Assembly: GCA_023445495.1 (NCBI GenBank) | Contig: JAEXLC010000095.1 | Location: 1 to 18,987, forward strand | Origin: Pseudomonadota bacterium | Lineage (GTDB): Bacteria; Pseudomonadota; Alphaproteobacteria; Sphingomonadales; Sphingomonadaceae | Direction: 5' to 3' | Length of the DNA stretch: 18,987 nucleotides | In this document: positions 1 to 7,186 of the stretch, piece after piece | Position numbering within the stretch: position 1 is the first letter of the stretch | Layout: every line of letters begins with the position of its first letter | Notes under the pieces: generated by a model | Told to the model about the DNA's origin: nothing | What the model saw: the letters and a program-made list of their open reading frames with translations, nothing else | Databases searched by the model: none | Translations under genes and position numbers: made by a program

Positions 1-4
1 AAGG

Positions 5-36
5 CAGCGGGACCCCGGCTCAAGGCCGGGGTGACG
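5..36 (-). repeat. REP-like palindrome downstream of the dihydroorotase-like gene
   Basis: Read on the minus strand, this element has a CGTCA head (32-36), an 8-base stem, a five-base loop (CTTGA) and a tail starting TCCC. The stem arms are ACCCCGGC at 12-19 and GCCGGGGT at 25-32 on the plus strand. It lies about 25 bases past the stop codon of the minus-strand gene. Its head, stem-loop and tail match the architecture of the elements at 3685-3772 and 18941-18967. It has no T-tract, so it is not a typical intrinsic terminator, though it could stabilise the 3' end of the pyr transcript. Confidence 0.7.
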
Positions 37-61
37 ATGGGATTGGGAGCTCGGCCAGCCG

Positions 62-1249
62 CTACTCGATCTCCCGGCCGCCCTTGAATACGCGGTGGAC
101 CTTGCCCTGGACCGGCAGCCCGTCGAACGGGGTGTTGCCGGCGCGGGCCTTCATCTTCGTGCCGTCGACGATCCACGGGGCGTCGGGGGCGAAGAGGATG
201 AAGTCGGCGGGCTTGCCAGCTTCGAGCGTGCCGGCGTCGAGGCCGAGGATGCGCGCCGGATTGGCGGCGAGCAGCTCGAACAGGCGCTCCATCGTCAGCG
301 TGCCTTCGCGGACCAGGCCGAGCGAAAGGGCGAGCAACGTCTCGGCGCCCGACATGCCGTCATCGGCATCGATGAAGGGCAGGCGCTTGCCTTCGGGGCC
401 GCGCGGGTCATGGCCCGAGGCGATGACGTCGATCGTGCCGTCGGCGAGGGCGGCGAGCACCGCCTGGCGATCGCTCTCGGCGCGCAGCGGCGGCGAGAGG
501 CGGGCATAGGTGCGATAGTCGCTGACCGCGATGTCCGAGAGCAGCCAGTGGGCCGGGGTGACGCCGCAGGTGACCTTGACCCCGCGCCGCTTGGCCTGGC
601 GGACCAGGTCGAGCCCGGCGGCGGTGGTGACCTGGCGGAAATGGATGCGCGCGCCGGTATCCTCGGCGAGCATCGTGTCGCGGGCGATGGCCAGCGCCTC
701 GGCGACGGCGGGGGCTGCGGCGAGCCCTAGCAAGGTGGCGGTCAGGCCTTCGGTGGCGACGGCATCGCCGGTCAGGCCGCTATCCTCGGCATGGGCGATG
801 ACGGTGAGGTTGCAGTCCTTGGCATAGGCGAGGACCTTGCGCATCACCCCGGCGCTCGCGACCCAGCGGCGGCCGGTGGCGACGGCCTTGGCGCCCGCCG
901 AGGCGTTGATCGCCATCTCGGCGAGGTCGGTGCCCTGCAGGCCGCGCGTGGCGGCGGCGAGGGGGTGTACCCACAGATCCGGCTTGCCCATCAGCGCGGC
1001 GCGGCGGATGATGCCGGGATCGTCGAGGATCGGCGACTGATCGGGCATCAGGCCGACCCGGGTGATGCCGCCGGCGCGGCAGGCGGCGCGATCGACCGCG
1101 AACACGCCGAGATCGATGATGCCGGGGGCGAGGTGCAGGCCCTTGCCGTCGATGGTCTCGGCGTTTTCGGCGGAGGCGGCGATGGTCTCGCCGTCAAAGG
1201 CGAAGTCGCCGGTGAAACCGACGGGTTTGATGTTGGTGAAGCTCTTCAT
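62..1249 (-). CDS. Dihydroorotase-like protein, probably non-catalytic (PyrC'/PyrX type)
   Basis: This 395-residue amidohydrolase-fold protein resembles dihydroorotase of pyrimidine synthesis but lacks key active-site residues. The DxHxH metal motif that normally follows PGxID is replaced by DLGVF (46-50), and about a dozen following residues are missing. HAED is kept at 153-156. The usual HxxH(V/S)T is HFRQVTT, so one metal histidine is Gln206. The usual TDHAPH, which carries the catalytic aspartate, is SGHDPR with Gly279. The C-terminal NPARILGL and GKPADFILF blocks are normal. The start overlaps the end of pyrB by 4 bases (ATGA), indicating translational coupling. In Pseudomonas a similar inactive homologue, PyrC', is a structural partner of aspartate carbamoyltransferase. 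By analogy this protein probably supports the PyrB complex, and a true dihydroorotase should be encoded elsewhere. Automatic annotation would simply call it dihydroorotase. Confidence 0.88.
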   Translation of the reverse strand: MKSFTNIKPVGFTGDFAFDGETIAASAENAETIDGKGLHLAPGIIDLGVFAVDRAACRAGGITRVGLMPDQSPILDDPGIIRRAALMGKPDLWVHPLAAATRGLQGTDLAEMAINASAGAKAVATGRRWVASAGVMRKVLAYAKDCNLTVIAHAEDSGLTGDAVATEGLTATLLGLAAAPAVAEALAIARDTMLAEDTGARIHFRQVTTAAGLDLVRQAKRRGVKVTCGVTPAHWLLSDIAVSDYRTYARLSPPLRAESDRQAVLAALADGTIDVIASGHDPRGPEGKRLPFIDADDGMSGAETLLALSLGLVREGTLTMERLFELLAANPARILGLDAGTLEAGKPADFILFAPDAPWIVDGTKMKARAGNTPFDGLPVQGKVHRVFKGGREIE

Positions 1250-2235
1250 GCCCAGCCCTCCACGCCGCGTTCGGCTCTGGTGAGAACGTCGAGGCAGGCC
1301 ATGCGGACCGCCACGCCCATCTCGACCTGCTCGGTGATCGCGCTGCGATCCGGATCGTCGGCGACCGATGAGTCGATCTCGACGCCGCGGTTCATCGGGC
1401 CGGGGTGCATGACCAGCGCATCGGGCTTGGCGCGGGCGAGGCGCTCGGGGGTAAGGCCGTAGCGGGCGTGGAACTCGCGGGTCGAGGGGATGAAACCACC
1501 CGCCATGCGCTCGTTCTGGACGCGGAGCATCATCACGACATCGGCGCCTTCCAATGCGGCATCGAAATCGGTGAAGGGCTGGACGTAGAGCCCCTCGATC
1601 GCCGGGGGCATCAGGGTGGAGGGGGCGACGACGCGGACTTCGGCGCCGAGCGAGGTCAGCGCCAGCATGTTCGAGCGGGCGACGCGGCTGTGGAGCAGGT
1701 CGCCGCAGATCACCACGCGCTGGCCGGCCACCGCGCCGCGACGGCGACGGATGGTGAGCGCGTCGAGCAGCGCCTGGGTCGGGTGCTCATGCCAGCCGTC
1801 ACCGGCGTTGAGCACCGGGCAATCGACCTTGTCGGCGATCAGCTGGACCGCGCCCGAGGCCATGTGACGGATGACGATCACGTCGGCGCGCATCGCATTC
1901 AGCGTGACCGCGGTGTCGATCAGCGTCTCGCCCTTCTTCACCGAGCTTTGCGCGGCGTGCATGTTGACCACATCGGCGCCCATCCGCTTGCCGGCGATCT
2001 CGAAGGAGAGGAGCGTGCGGGTGGAGTTCTCGAAGAACGCGTTGATCTGGGTGAGCCCCTCGAGCCGGCGGTCGCTACGGGCCCGACTGCGATTGGCTTC
2101 GATCCACTGTTCCGCCTCGTCGAGCAGGAACATGATCTCATGGGGCTGAAGGCCCGCAATGCCGGTGAGGTGCCGGTGCGGGAAGACGGCGCGGCCCTGT
2201 ATCTGGGCCGCGGGGCGATGATCGGAGGCTTGCAT
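1246..2235 (-). CDS. pyrB: Aspartate carbamoyltransferase catalytic subunit
   Basis: This 329-residue cytoplasmic enzyme condenses carbamoyl phosphate with L-aspartate to carbamoyl aspartate, the committed step of pyrimidine synthesis. The carbamoyl-phosphate-binding FENSTRT block lies at about 68-74, the mobile-loop SSVKKGE at 97-103 and HPTQALLD at 151-158. HPGPMNRGVEI near the C-terminus is also typical. Length suits the catalytic chain. No regulatory PyrI chain follows. Instead an inactive dihydroorotase-like gene overlaps by 4 bases, the arrangement of PyrB-PyrC' dodecameric complexes. The ATG at 2235 lacks an obvious Shine-Dalgarno. A TCTAGG hexamer lies about 14 bases upstream on the minus strand, so the leader may be very short. 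Confidence 0.96.
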   Translation of the reverse strand: MQASDHRPAAQIQGRAVFPHRHLTGIAGLQPHEIMFLLDEAEQWIEANRSRARSDRRLEGLTQINAFFENSTRTLLSFEIAGKRMGADVVNMHAAQSSVKKGETLIDTAVTLNAMRADVIVIRHMASGAVQLIADKVDCPVLNAGDGWHEHPTQALLDALTIRRRRGAVAGQRVVICGDLLHSRVARSNMLALTSLGAEVRVVAPSTLMPPAIEGLYVQPFTDFDAALEGADVVMMLRVQNERMAGGFIPSTREFHARYGLTPERLARAKPDALVMHPGPMNRGVEIDSSVADDPDRSAITEQVEMGVAVRMACLDVLTRAERGVEGWA

Positions 2236-2339
2236 TAAAGCCGTCGCCTAGACCCCCGGGGGCTGGTGCGCAAGGAGTCTCGCGCCTGCCGCAAATGGCG
2301 TTTACCAAGTTCGCTGCGTCACGTTTCGGGGGAGCGTTC

Positions 2340-3161
2340 GTGCAGGGCTGGTGGGTTTCGTTTCTCGGCTGGATGACGCGCGATCCCGCGTGGTGGGCAG
2401 CGTTCCAGGCCGGGGCCTTCTTCTTCGCATTGGGACTGGTGCTGGTGGTCGCGCTGCTGCCCTGGTGGCTGGCACGGGTCGAGCGGGCGCGCTGGCGGCC
2501 GATGCGGCGGATGCTGGCGCTGGCGGCGCTGCAGGCGCACCGCGATTGCGGGGAGAATGTGCTGGCGCTGTCGCGCGAGTTCTTCCGCGAGAATGGCGCC
2601 GCGCCGCTCGACCGGCTGGTCCGCGCCCGGGCGGCGATCGAGCGGCAGGCGGCGGACGGGGCGCGCTTCGGACGGGTGATGGCGGTCTATGCGCCGGCGG
2701 TGGATGCGGGGCATGCGGCCCTGCTCGCCGATACCGCGGCGCTGGCGGAGCTGGCCGGGCGGACGCTTTCGGGGCTCGCCCGGCTCTATCTGGGGCAGGC
2801 GACGGTGCGGGTGGGCGCCAACGCGGTGCATGGCGACGATGCGCTGGGCTATGCGCCGGCGCAGCTGGTGTCGCCGTCCTATGTCGCCGAGATGGAAGCG
2901 CTCGCGGATGGCTTTGCCGAGGCCGCTGCCGGGCATCGCCTGGGCCTGGAGAAAGTGCTCGGGCGGCGGGCGCGCAAGGCGGCGCGGGCGGAGCTGGAGC
3001 GTATCGACGCCGACGTGGCGATGCTGGGCGCGGACGTGCGGCGCTTCTGCGGCAGGCTGCAGCCGGTCGATGCGGGGGACGTGACCTACAAGACCCGGGC
3101 GCAGGGCGAGCGGGTGCACCGCTCGCTCGACGCGCTGATCGCGCGGTTCGATCGCAGATAG
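2340..3161 (+). CDS. Uncharacterised protein with one N-terminal membrane anchor
   Basis: I do not recognise this family. One hydrophobic segment near residues 20-45 (rich in Ala, Phe, Leu and Val, ending PWWLARVERARW) is followed by a mostly alpha-helical, Arg/Ala-rich domain of about 220 residues, which the positive-inside rule would place in the cytoplasm. I chose the GTG at 2340 because GGGGGAG sits five bases upstream (2328-2334). An in-frame ATG at 2295 would add 15 residues but has a poorly spaced AAGGAG (2271-2276). Codon use is strongly GC-rich and the frame is open throughout, so it is a real gene. It is divergent from pyrB and converges on the yqgF homologue. The 104-base gap upstream holds a perfect CCCCCGGGGG palindrome (2253-2262) and presumably both promoters. 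Confidence 0.78.
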   Translation: MQGWWVSFLGWMTRDPAWWAAFQAGAFFFALGLVLVVALLPWWLARVERARWRPMRRMLALAALQAHRDCGENVLALSREFFRENGAAPLDRLVRARAAIERQAADGARFGRVMAVYAPAVDAGHAALLADTAALAELAGRTLSGLARLYLGQATVRVGANAVHGDDALGYAPAQLVSPSYVAEMEALADGFAEAAAGHRLGLEKVLGRRARKAARAELERIDADVAMLGADVRRFCGRLQPVDAGDVTYKTRAQGERVHRSLDALIARFDRR

Positions 3162-3167
3162 GAGCTG

Positions 3168-3189
3168 TTCCCCGTTGGAGGCCGGGGAA
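3168..3189. terminator. Hairpin between convergent genes
   Basis: TTCCCCG (3168-3174) and CGGGGAA (3183-3189) form a 7-bp perfect stem around an 8-base loop in the 32-base gap between two convergent genes. Its position suggests a bidirectional transcription end. Neither side has a good T-tract, so the call is tentative. Confidence 0.35.
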
Positions 3190-3193
3190 AGGG

Positions 3194-3655
3194 CTAGACG
3201 TTCACCAGCGCGTCGATCGCCGCTTGCAGGATGTGCGCGGCGGCCATGTTGTCGATCATCTCGGCGCGGCGGGCGCGGCTGAAATCCTGTTCGATCAGGG
3301 TGCGCTCGACTGCGACGGTGGACCAGCGCTCGTCCCACAGCAGGATCGGCAGGCCGATATCGTCCATGTTGCGGGCAAAGGCGCGGGTGGACTGGGTGCG
3401 CGGACTGTCGGTGCCGTCGAGGTTGAGGGGGAGGCCGATCACCAGCCCCTTGACCTGCTGCGCGGTCATCAGCGCCTGGAGCGCGGCCTTGTCCTTCGAG
3501 AATTTGGTGCGGCGGACCAGCTCGGCCGGGCTCGCGAAGCTCCAGCCGGCGTCGCACAGCGCGGTGCCGATCGTCTTGGTGCCGACGTCGAGGCCGATCA
3601 GGCGGCCGCCGGCGGGAAGGGCGGCGCGGAAGTCGGCGGAGGCGGTGGTGATCAT
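3194..3655 (-). CDS. ruvX: YqgF/RuvX-family RNase H-fold nuclease (putative pre-16S rRNA nuclease)
   Basis: This 153-residue RNase H-fold protein belongs to the YqgF family, implicated in 16S rRNA 5'-end maturation and earlier proposed as a Holliday junction resolvase. The first acidic motif is GLDVGTKTIG (21-30). LVIGLPLNLDG lies mid-protein, followed by LLWDERWST and the C-terminal IDNMAAAHILQ carrying the last aspartate, so the acidic triad is intact. Length is normal for the family. I chose the ATG at 3655, which has AAGG eight bases upstream. The frame stays open further upstream only because it reads through the palindromic repeat at 3685-3772, so longer starts are artefacts. It may be cotranscribed with the DUF3089 gene upstream, separated by the repeat. 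Confidence 0.93.
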   Translation of the reverse strand: MITTASADFRAALPAGGRLIGLDVGTKTIGTALCDAGWSFASPAELVRRTKFSKDKAALQALMTAQQVKGLVIGLPLNLDGTDSPRTQSTRAFARNMDDIGLPILLWDERWSTVAVERTLIEQDFSRARRAEMIDNMAAAHILQAAIDALVNV

Positions 3656-3684
3656 CCAGTCAGCCTTAGCTTCAAAATCCCAAC

Positions 3685-3772
3685 CGTCACCCTGAACTTG
3701 TTTCAGGGTCCAAGGCGCCCCAGGCGGTATCGCCGGAGGCGCGTTGGATGCTGAAACAAGTTCAGCATGACG
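3685..3772. repeat. Inverted pair of REP-like palindromes
   Basis: Two 35-base units face each other. Unit 1 (3685-3719, plus strand) has a CGTCA head, an 8-bp stem (ACCCTGAA 3689-3696, TTCAGGGT 3702-3709) with loop CTTGT, then a TCCA tail. Unit 2 (3738-3772) reads the same way on the minus strand, with stem ATGCTGAA/TTCAGCAT (3748-3755, 3761-3768). The units differ at two stem positions, and both differences are compensated on the other arm (C-G to G-C and C-G to U-A). The pair lies immediately downstream of the DUF3089 gene and upstream of yqgF. This is the geometry of a REP doublet of the kind moved by RAYT transposases. No RAYT gene is in the window. Confidence 0.88.
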
Positions 3773-3791
3773 ATTCTCTCTTCGGCGCCGG

Positions 3792-4901
3792 TCAGAACGG
3801 CCAGAACTTGCGCTTGGCTTTGAGCCGCCGCTCGGCATCGGCGCGGACATTGGCCCAGAACAGGCTGTAGTCGAACACGTGATAGTTGTTGCCCGGCAGC
3901 ACATAGGGGCCGAGGTCGGGCGGGCTGTTGCCGATCATCAGGATGCCGCGCCCCTCGCAGCGGGCGGGGACGAGGTTCTTGCGGAGGACGGCGCTGGTCA
4001 GGTCCTTGCTGGGCAGCAGGCCGCCGAGATTGGCTTCCGCGCCGGCGCTGTCGCCCGGCGTGCCGGTGAGCGGGTTGGTGCAGAGCATCGGCGTGCCCTT
4101 GCGCGGCTGGCCGGTGAAGCCGCTGCTCTGATCGAACGTGTCGAGGATCAGCGAGGGATCGGCGGGATCGGAGAAACTCTGCCACGACAGGATGCAGCCG
4201 GTCTCGTCCGGGCCCGAGCAGGCGGGGAGGCCGAGCTTCGGCAGGTCGGCGGTCATCGAGACCGGCCAGCCGACGACATAGGCCGCGACGATGCGCTTGG
4301 CCAAGGGCTTGCCGGCGACGCGATCGACCAGCAGACGGGTGAGGTGGAGCGCGCCCTGGCTGTGGCCAGCCAGGATGATCGGGCGGTTGCCGGCTTCCTT
4401 GAGGAACTGGTCGAACGCCGCCAGCACGTCGCGATAGGCGAAGTCGAGCGCCTGATGCGCCTGTTCCTTGCTGGTGAGGAAGGCACCGAAGGTCGCCTGG
4501 CGATAGCGCGGCGCCCAGACGAGGCCGGCGCCGTTGAACGCGCTCGCCTGGCCGCGCAGGAACAGCTCGGCCCGGGCATTGGCGGCCATGTCGTTCAGCG
4601 GCGCGTTCCAGGCCGAGCGATCGAGGAACGAAGTCGGGTGGATGAAGAACACCGCGGCGGGCGGGTTCTCGGCGGGCTTGAAGCCTTCGGGCGTCCACAG
4701 CGCGGGATTGCCGGGCTTGTCCGGCCGGGCGAGCCACAGGTCGGGCTTGCTGTAGTCGCCGGGGGCGGAGAGCTGCACGATGCGCGCGCTGGGCACCATG
4801 GCCTGGCGGAGCAGTTCGATGCCCCAGAATCGATAGGCGAAGGTGGCAGCCAGTGCGAGCACGATAAGTCCTACGATGACGTAGAGGAATTTACGGGCCA
4901 A
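3792..4901 (-). CDS. DUF3089 alpha/beta-hydrolase, membrane-anchored
   Basis: This 369-residue protein has an N-terminal hydrophobic anchor (about 5-24, FLYVIVGLIVLALAATFAY) and an extracytoplasmic alpha/beta-hydrolase domain. FFIHPTSF (85-92) and the nucleophile elbow GHSQG (179-183, Ser181) are clear, and the overall sequence fits DUF3089, a lipase/esterase-like family of unknown substrate. I chose the TTG at 4901 because GGAG lies eight bases upstream and the hydrophobic segment follows at once. The nearest in-frame ATG (5006) would add 35 non-signal-like residues. The 173 bases between this start and the divergent DUF4153 gene hold both promoters and a palindrome at 4913-4924. The enzyme class is well supported; its substrate cannot be read from sequence. 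Confidence 0.88.
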   Translation of the reverse strand: MARKFLYVIVGLIVLALAATFAYRFWGIELLRQAMVPSARIVQLSAPGDYSKPDLWLARPDKPGNPALWTPEGFKPAENPPAAVFFIHPTSFLDRSAWNAPLNDMAANARAELFLRGQASAFNGAGLVWAPRYRQATFGAFLTSKEQAHQALDFAYRDVLAAFDQFLKEAGNRPIILAGHSQGALHLTRLLVDRVAGKPLAKRIVAAYVVGWPVSMTADLPKLGLPACSGPDETGCILSWQSFSDPADPSLILDTFDQSSGFTGQPRKGTPMLCTNPLTGTPGDSAGAEANLGGLLPSKDLTSAVLRKNLVPARCEGRGILMIGNSPPDLGPYVLPGNNYHVFDYSLFWANVRADAERRLKAKRKFWPF

Positions 4902-4912
4902 GCCCCACTCTC

Positions 4913-4924
4913 CATTGTGCAATG
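4913..4924. promoter_or_regulatory. CATTG-TG-CAATG palindrome upstream of the hydrolase
   Basis: A 12-base dyad (CATTG, TG, CAATG) lies 12 bases upstream of the TTG start. On the minus strand it is embedded in TGCTGCATTGCACAATG. A related TTGCAA core occurs about 20 bases away, near 4941. TGCA-rich dyads of this kind recall sites bound by PhaR-type regulators of polyhydroxyalkanoate genes in alphaproteobacteria, but that link is only my inference. It could equally be a different operator. Confidence 0.35.
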
Positions 4925-5074
4925 CAGCATAAAGCCATTTTGTTGCAATCGCATTCCCGCCAGGCACGATTTCGCCCGGCGCAACCGCGCTTGTGCCTGC
5001 CACCATAATGCACCGGAAATTCACTTTACCACCCCGGACGGATGCGAGAGCATCGCGGCGAGGGGAGTGTTTCC

Positions 5075-6856
5075 ATGGACGAGATCGAAACCGGGCCGGA
5101 GCGCTGGGCGGCGCGGCCTTTCCTGCTGGCGGGGCTGGGGCTGGCGACGGGAGTCGCCGCGCAGCTGATCCTGGGGGAGAAGCCGGGCTACTACACCGCG
5201 TGGAGCGCCCTGCAGATCGCGCTGCTGATCGGCGTGACACTGGGCGCGGCGATGATCGGGTTCACGATCGAGCGCAGGCGGTGGCTGGCTTCGCTCGGCT
5301 TTGCGCTGGTGGTCGGCGTGGCGGCGGGGCTGATCAGCTGGTGGAACGGCGCGCCGGGCGGATGGGGCGGCAGCGAAGGCTGGCGGACGATGAGCCTGTT
5401 GCTCGCCGTCGCGATCGCGGCGCCGCTGTTCCAGGCCGCGCGGGACGAAGGGCGGCTGCGCACGCCCTATGCCGCCGTGCACGACTATGCCTGGACCAAT
5501 GTCGTCCTGTGGTTCGCCTGCTGGCTGTTCGTGCTGATCGTGTGGATCATGGCCTGGCTGCTCGCCAGCCTGTTCCAGCTGATAAAGATCGAGTTGCTGC
5601 GCGAATTGCTGGACAAGAACTGGTTCGTGCGGGCGCTGATCGGACTGGCCTTCGGATCGGCACTGGGGATTCTGCGCGAGCATGACGCAGTGGTGCGGCT
5701 GCTCCAGCGGGTGGTGGCGACGGTGCTTTCCGTGCTGGCGCCGGTGCTGGCCGTGGGCCTGGGCCTGTTCCTGCTCGCGCTGCCGTTTACCGGCGTGCAG
5801 GCACTATGGGACGCGACCCAGGCAACCACGCCGCTGCTGCTGAGCTGCGCGACAGGCGCGCTGATCCTGGCCAATGCGGTGCTCGGCAACCACGTGGAGG
5901 AGGAACGGCGCAACCCGGTGCTGCGCTATGGCGCGATGGTGCTGGGCGGTGTGCTGTTGCCGCTCGCCATATTGGCGGCGGTGGCGACCGGACTGCGGGT
6001 CGGCCAATATGGCTATACGCCGGAGCGGCTCTGGGCGGTGGTCTTTGTCGGGATCGCCTTGCTCTACGGCACGGCCTATCTGGGGTCGCTGCTGATCGGG
6101 CGGCTTGGCTGGGCGCGCTGGGTGCGGCCGGCGAATCTTGGGCTGGCATTCGTGATCTGCGGGCTGGGGCTGCTGCTGGCGACGCCGCTGATCAGCTTCA
6201 ACGCGATCTCGACGCGCGATCAGGTCGCGCGGCTGGAATCGGGCAGGATCCGTCCGGACAAGTTCGACTGGTTCGCGCTGACACGCGATTTCGGCAAACC
6301 GGGACTCGATGCATGGGAGCGGCTGAAGCGCTCGACCAATCCGGCGATCCGGGCAAAGGCGATCGAACACGCCAAGGACCTGGAGGATCTGAATACGAAC
6401 CTCGTCACCACCGAGCCGGTCTTCACCGGAAGCTATAAGGTGCCGCCTGCGGGCAAGACGCTACCCGAGGCGTTGCGCAAGGCGATAGGCGAGGAGCATG
6501 CGTGCGATGGCGACAAATTGTGCAGGGTCTATCTGCACGACGCGAAGACCGCGACGGTCATCGCGGACGGATGCGCCGAACTGCCGCTGGAAAAGCGGAC
6601 GGATCCCAAGAATAGATGCGATCTGAACCTGCGCACCTATCTGATGACGGCGCAGGGCTGGAAGGATCTCGACGACTTTTCGCAACCTGTCGATCCGGAA
6701 GCGAAGCCGCTGCCACAGCATTTGCCAGAGGCCGAGGAGCGCAGCCTGCTCGAGCGCGAAGACCGGGCGATCAGCGGCAACGACGTGACGGTGCGCAAGG
6801 TCGAGATGCGGCAGGTATTCATCGGCGACAAGCCGCAGGGGCGGCCTTTCAAGTAA
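5075..6856 (+). CDS. DUF4153-domain polytopic membrane protein
   Basis: This is a 593-residue inner-membrane protein of unknown function. About a dozen hydrophobic segments fill residues 15 to 385, followed by a roughly 200-residue soluble C-terminal region starting near TRDQVARLESG. That region holds an Ala/Glu/Lys helical part and two closely placed cysteines (HACDGDKLC). The membrane part matches the DUF4153 pattern, including the conserved NPVLRYG-type segment. The C-terminal domain may be periplasmic. I chose the ATG at 5075 because AGGGGAG (5061-5067) is seven bases upstream; an in-frame ATG at 5042 has no such site. It is divergent from the DUF3089 gene. Just downstream is the gatC hairpin. 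Confidence 0.88.
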   Translation: MDEIETGPERWAARPFLLAGLGLATGVAAQLILGEKPGYYTAWSALQIALLIGVTLGAAMIGFTIERRRWLASLGFALVVGVAAGLISWWNGAPGGWGGSEGWRTMSLLLAVAIAAPLFQAARDEGRLRTPYAAVHDYAWTNVVLWFACWLFVLIVWIMAWLLASLFQLIKIELLRELLDKNWFVRALIGLAFGSALGILREHDAVVRLLQRVVATVLSVLAPVLAVGLGLFLLALPFTGVQALWDATQATTPLLLSCATGALILANAVLGNHVEEERRNPVLRYGAMVLGGVLLPLAILAAVATGLRVGQYGYTPERLWAVVFVGIALLYGTAYLGSLLIGRLGWARWVRPANLGLAFVICGLGLLLATPLISFNAISTRDQVARLESGRIRPDKFDWFALTRDFGKPGLDAWERLKRSTNPAIRAKAIEHAKDLEDLNTNLVTTEPVFTGSYKVPPAGKTLPEALRKAIGEEHACDGDKLCRVYLHDAKTATVIADGCAELPLEKRTDPKNRCDLNLRTYLMTAQGWKDLDDFSQPVDPEAKPLPQHLPEAEERSLLEREDRAISGNDVTVRKVEMRQVFIGDKPQGRPFK

Positions 6857-6871
6857 CCGGTGCTTGAAGGC

Positions 6872-6898
6872 GGGAGGCGGCCCTGTTAGGCGCCTCCC
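6872..6898 (+). promoter_or_regulatory. 8-bp hairpin abutting the gatC start codon
   Basis: GGGAGGCG (6872-6879) and CGCCTCCC (6891-6898) are perfectly complementary around an 11-base loop, and the right arm ends at the base before the gatC ATG. The only Shine-Dalgarno-like GGGAGG is in the left arm, about 21 bases from the ATG, too far for normal use unless the hairpin folds it nearer. A TGTTAG hexamer (6884-6889) in the loop resembles a -10 box placed for a leaderless mRNA. Either reading makes gatC initiation unusual. Which applies cannot be decided from sequence. Confidence 0.45.
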
Positions 6899-7186
6899 AT
6901 GTCCGTCGATACCGCAACCGTGAAGAAGGTGGCGAGCCTGGCTCGCATCGCGATCAGCGATGCCGATGCCGAGCGCCTTGCGCCCGAGCTCAACAACATC
7001 CTGGGCTGGATCGAGCAGCTTGGCGAGGTCGATACCTCGTCGGTCGAGCCGATGACCGCCGTGATCCCCAACAAGCTGCGCCTCCGCGAGGACGTAGTGA
7101 CCGAGGGCAACCAGCGCGATGCCGTGCTGCAGAACGCGCCGCAGGGCGAGTACGGGTTCTTCACCGTGCCGAAGGTGGTCGAATAA
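6899..7186 (+). CDS. gatC: Glu-tRNA(Gln)/Asp-tRNA(Asn) amidotransferase subunit C
   Basis: This 95-residue GatC wraps between GatA and GatB and stabilises the amidotransferase. Family features include VKKVASLARI near the N-terminus, LNNILGWIEQLGEVDT at about 36-51, and the C-terminal LREDVV, APQGEYGFFTVPKVVE. Length is typical. It starts the gatC-gatA-gatB cluster, and its stop overlaps the gatA start by one base (TAATG at 7184-7188). No normal Shine-Dalgarno precedes it; a hairpin abuts the ATG. The indirect pathway implies that the host charges tRNA-Gln, and possibly tRNA-Asn, by transamidation. Confidence 0.97.
   Translation: MSVDTATVKKVASLARIAISDADAERLAPELNNILGWIEQLGEVDTSSVEPMTAVIPNKLRLREDVVTEGNQRDAVLQNAPQGEYGFFTVPKVVE

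Noticed and set aside
2253..2262. CCCCCGGGGG palindrome as a terminator or operator
   Set aside because: It has no spacer or T-tract and could be chance in a GC-rich region; it is noted only within the promoter gap.
3656..3904. Upstream extension of the yqgF frame
   Set aside because: It translates the palindromic repeat and enters the DUF3089 gene; the family starts at the ATG at 3655.
4902..5240. Upstream extension of the DUF3089 frame to an ATG at 5006 or 5240
   Set aside because: It would overlap the promoter region and the divergent DUF4153 gene and hide the N-terminal anchor; the TTG at 4901 has a well-spaced GGAG.
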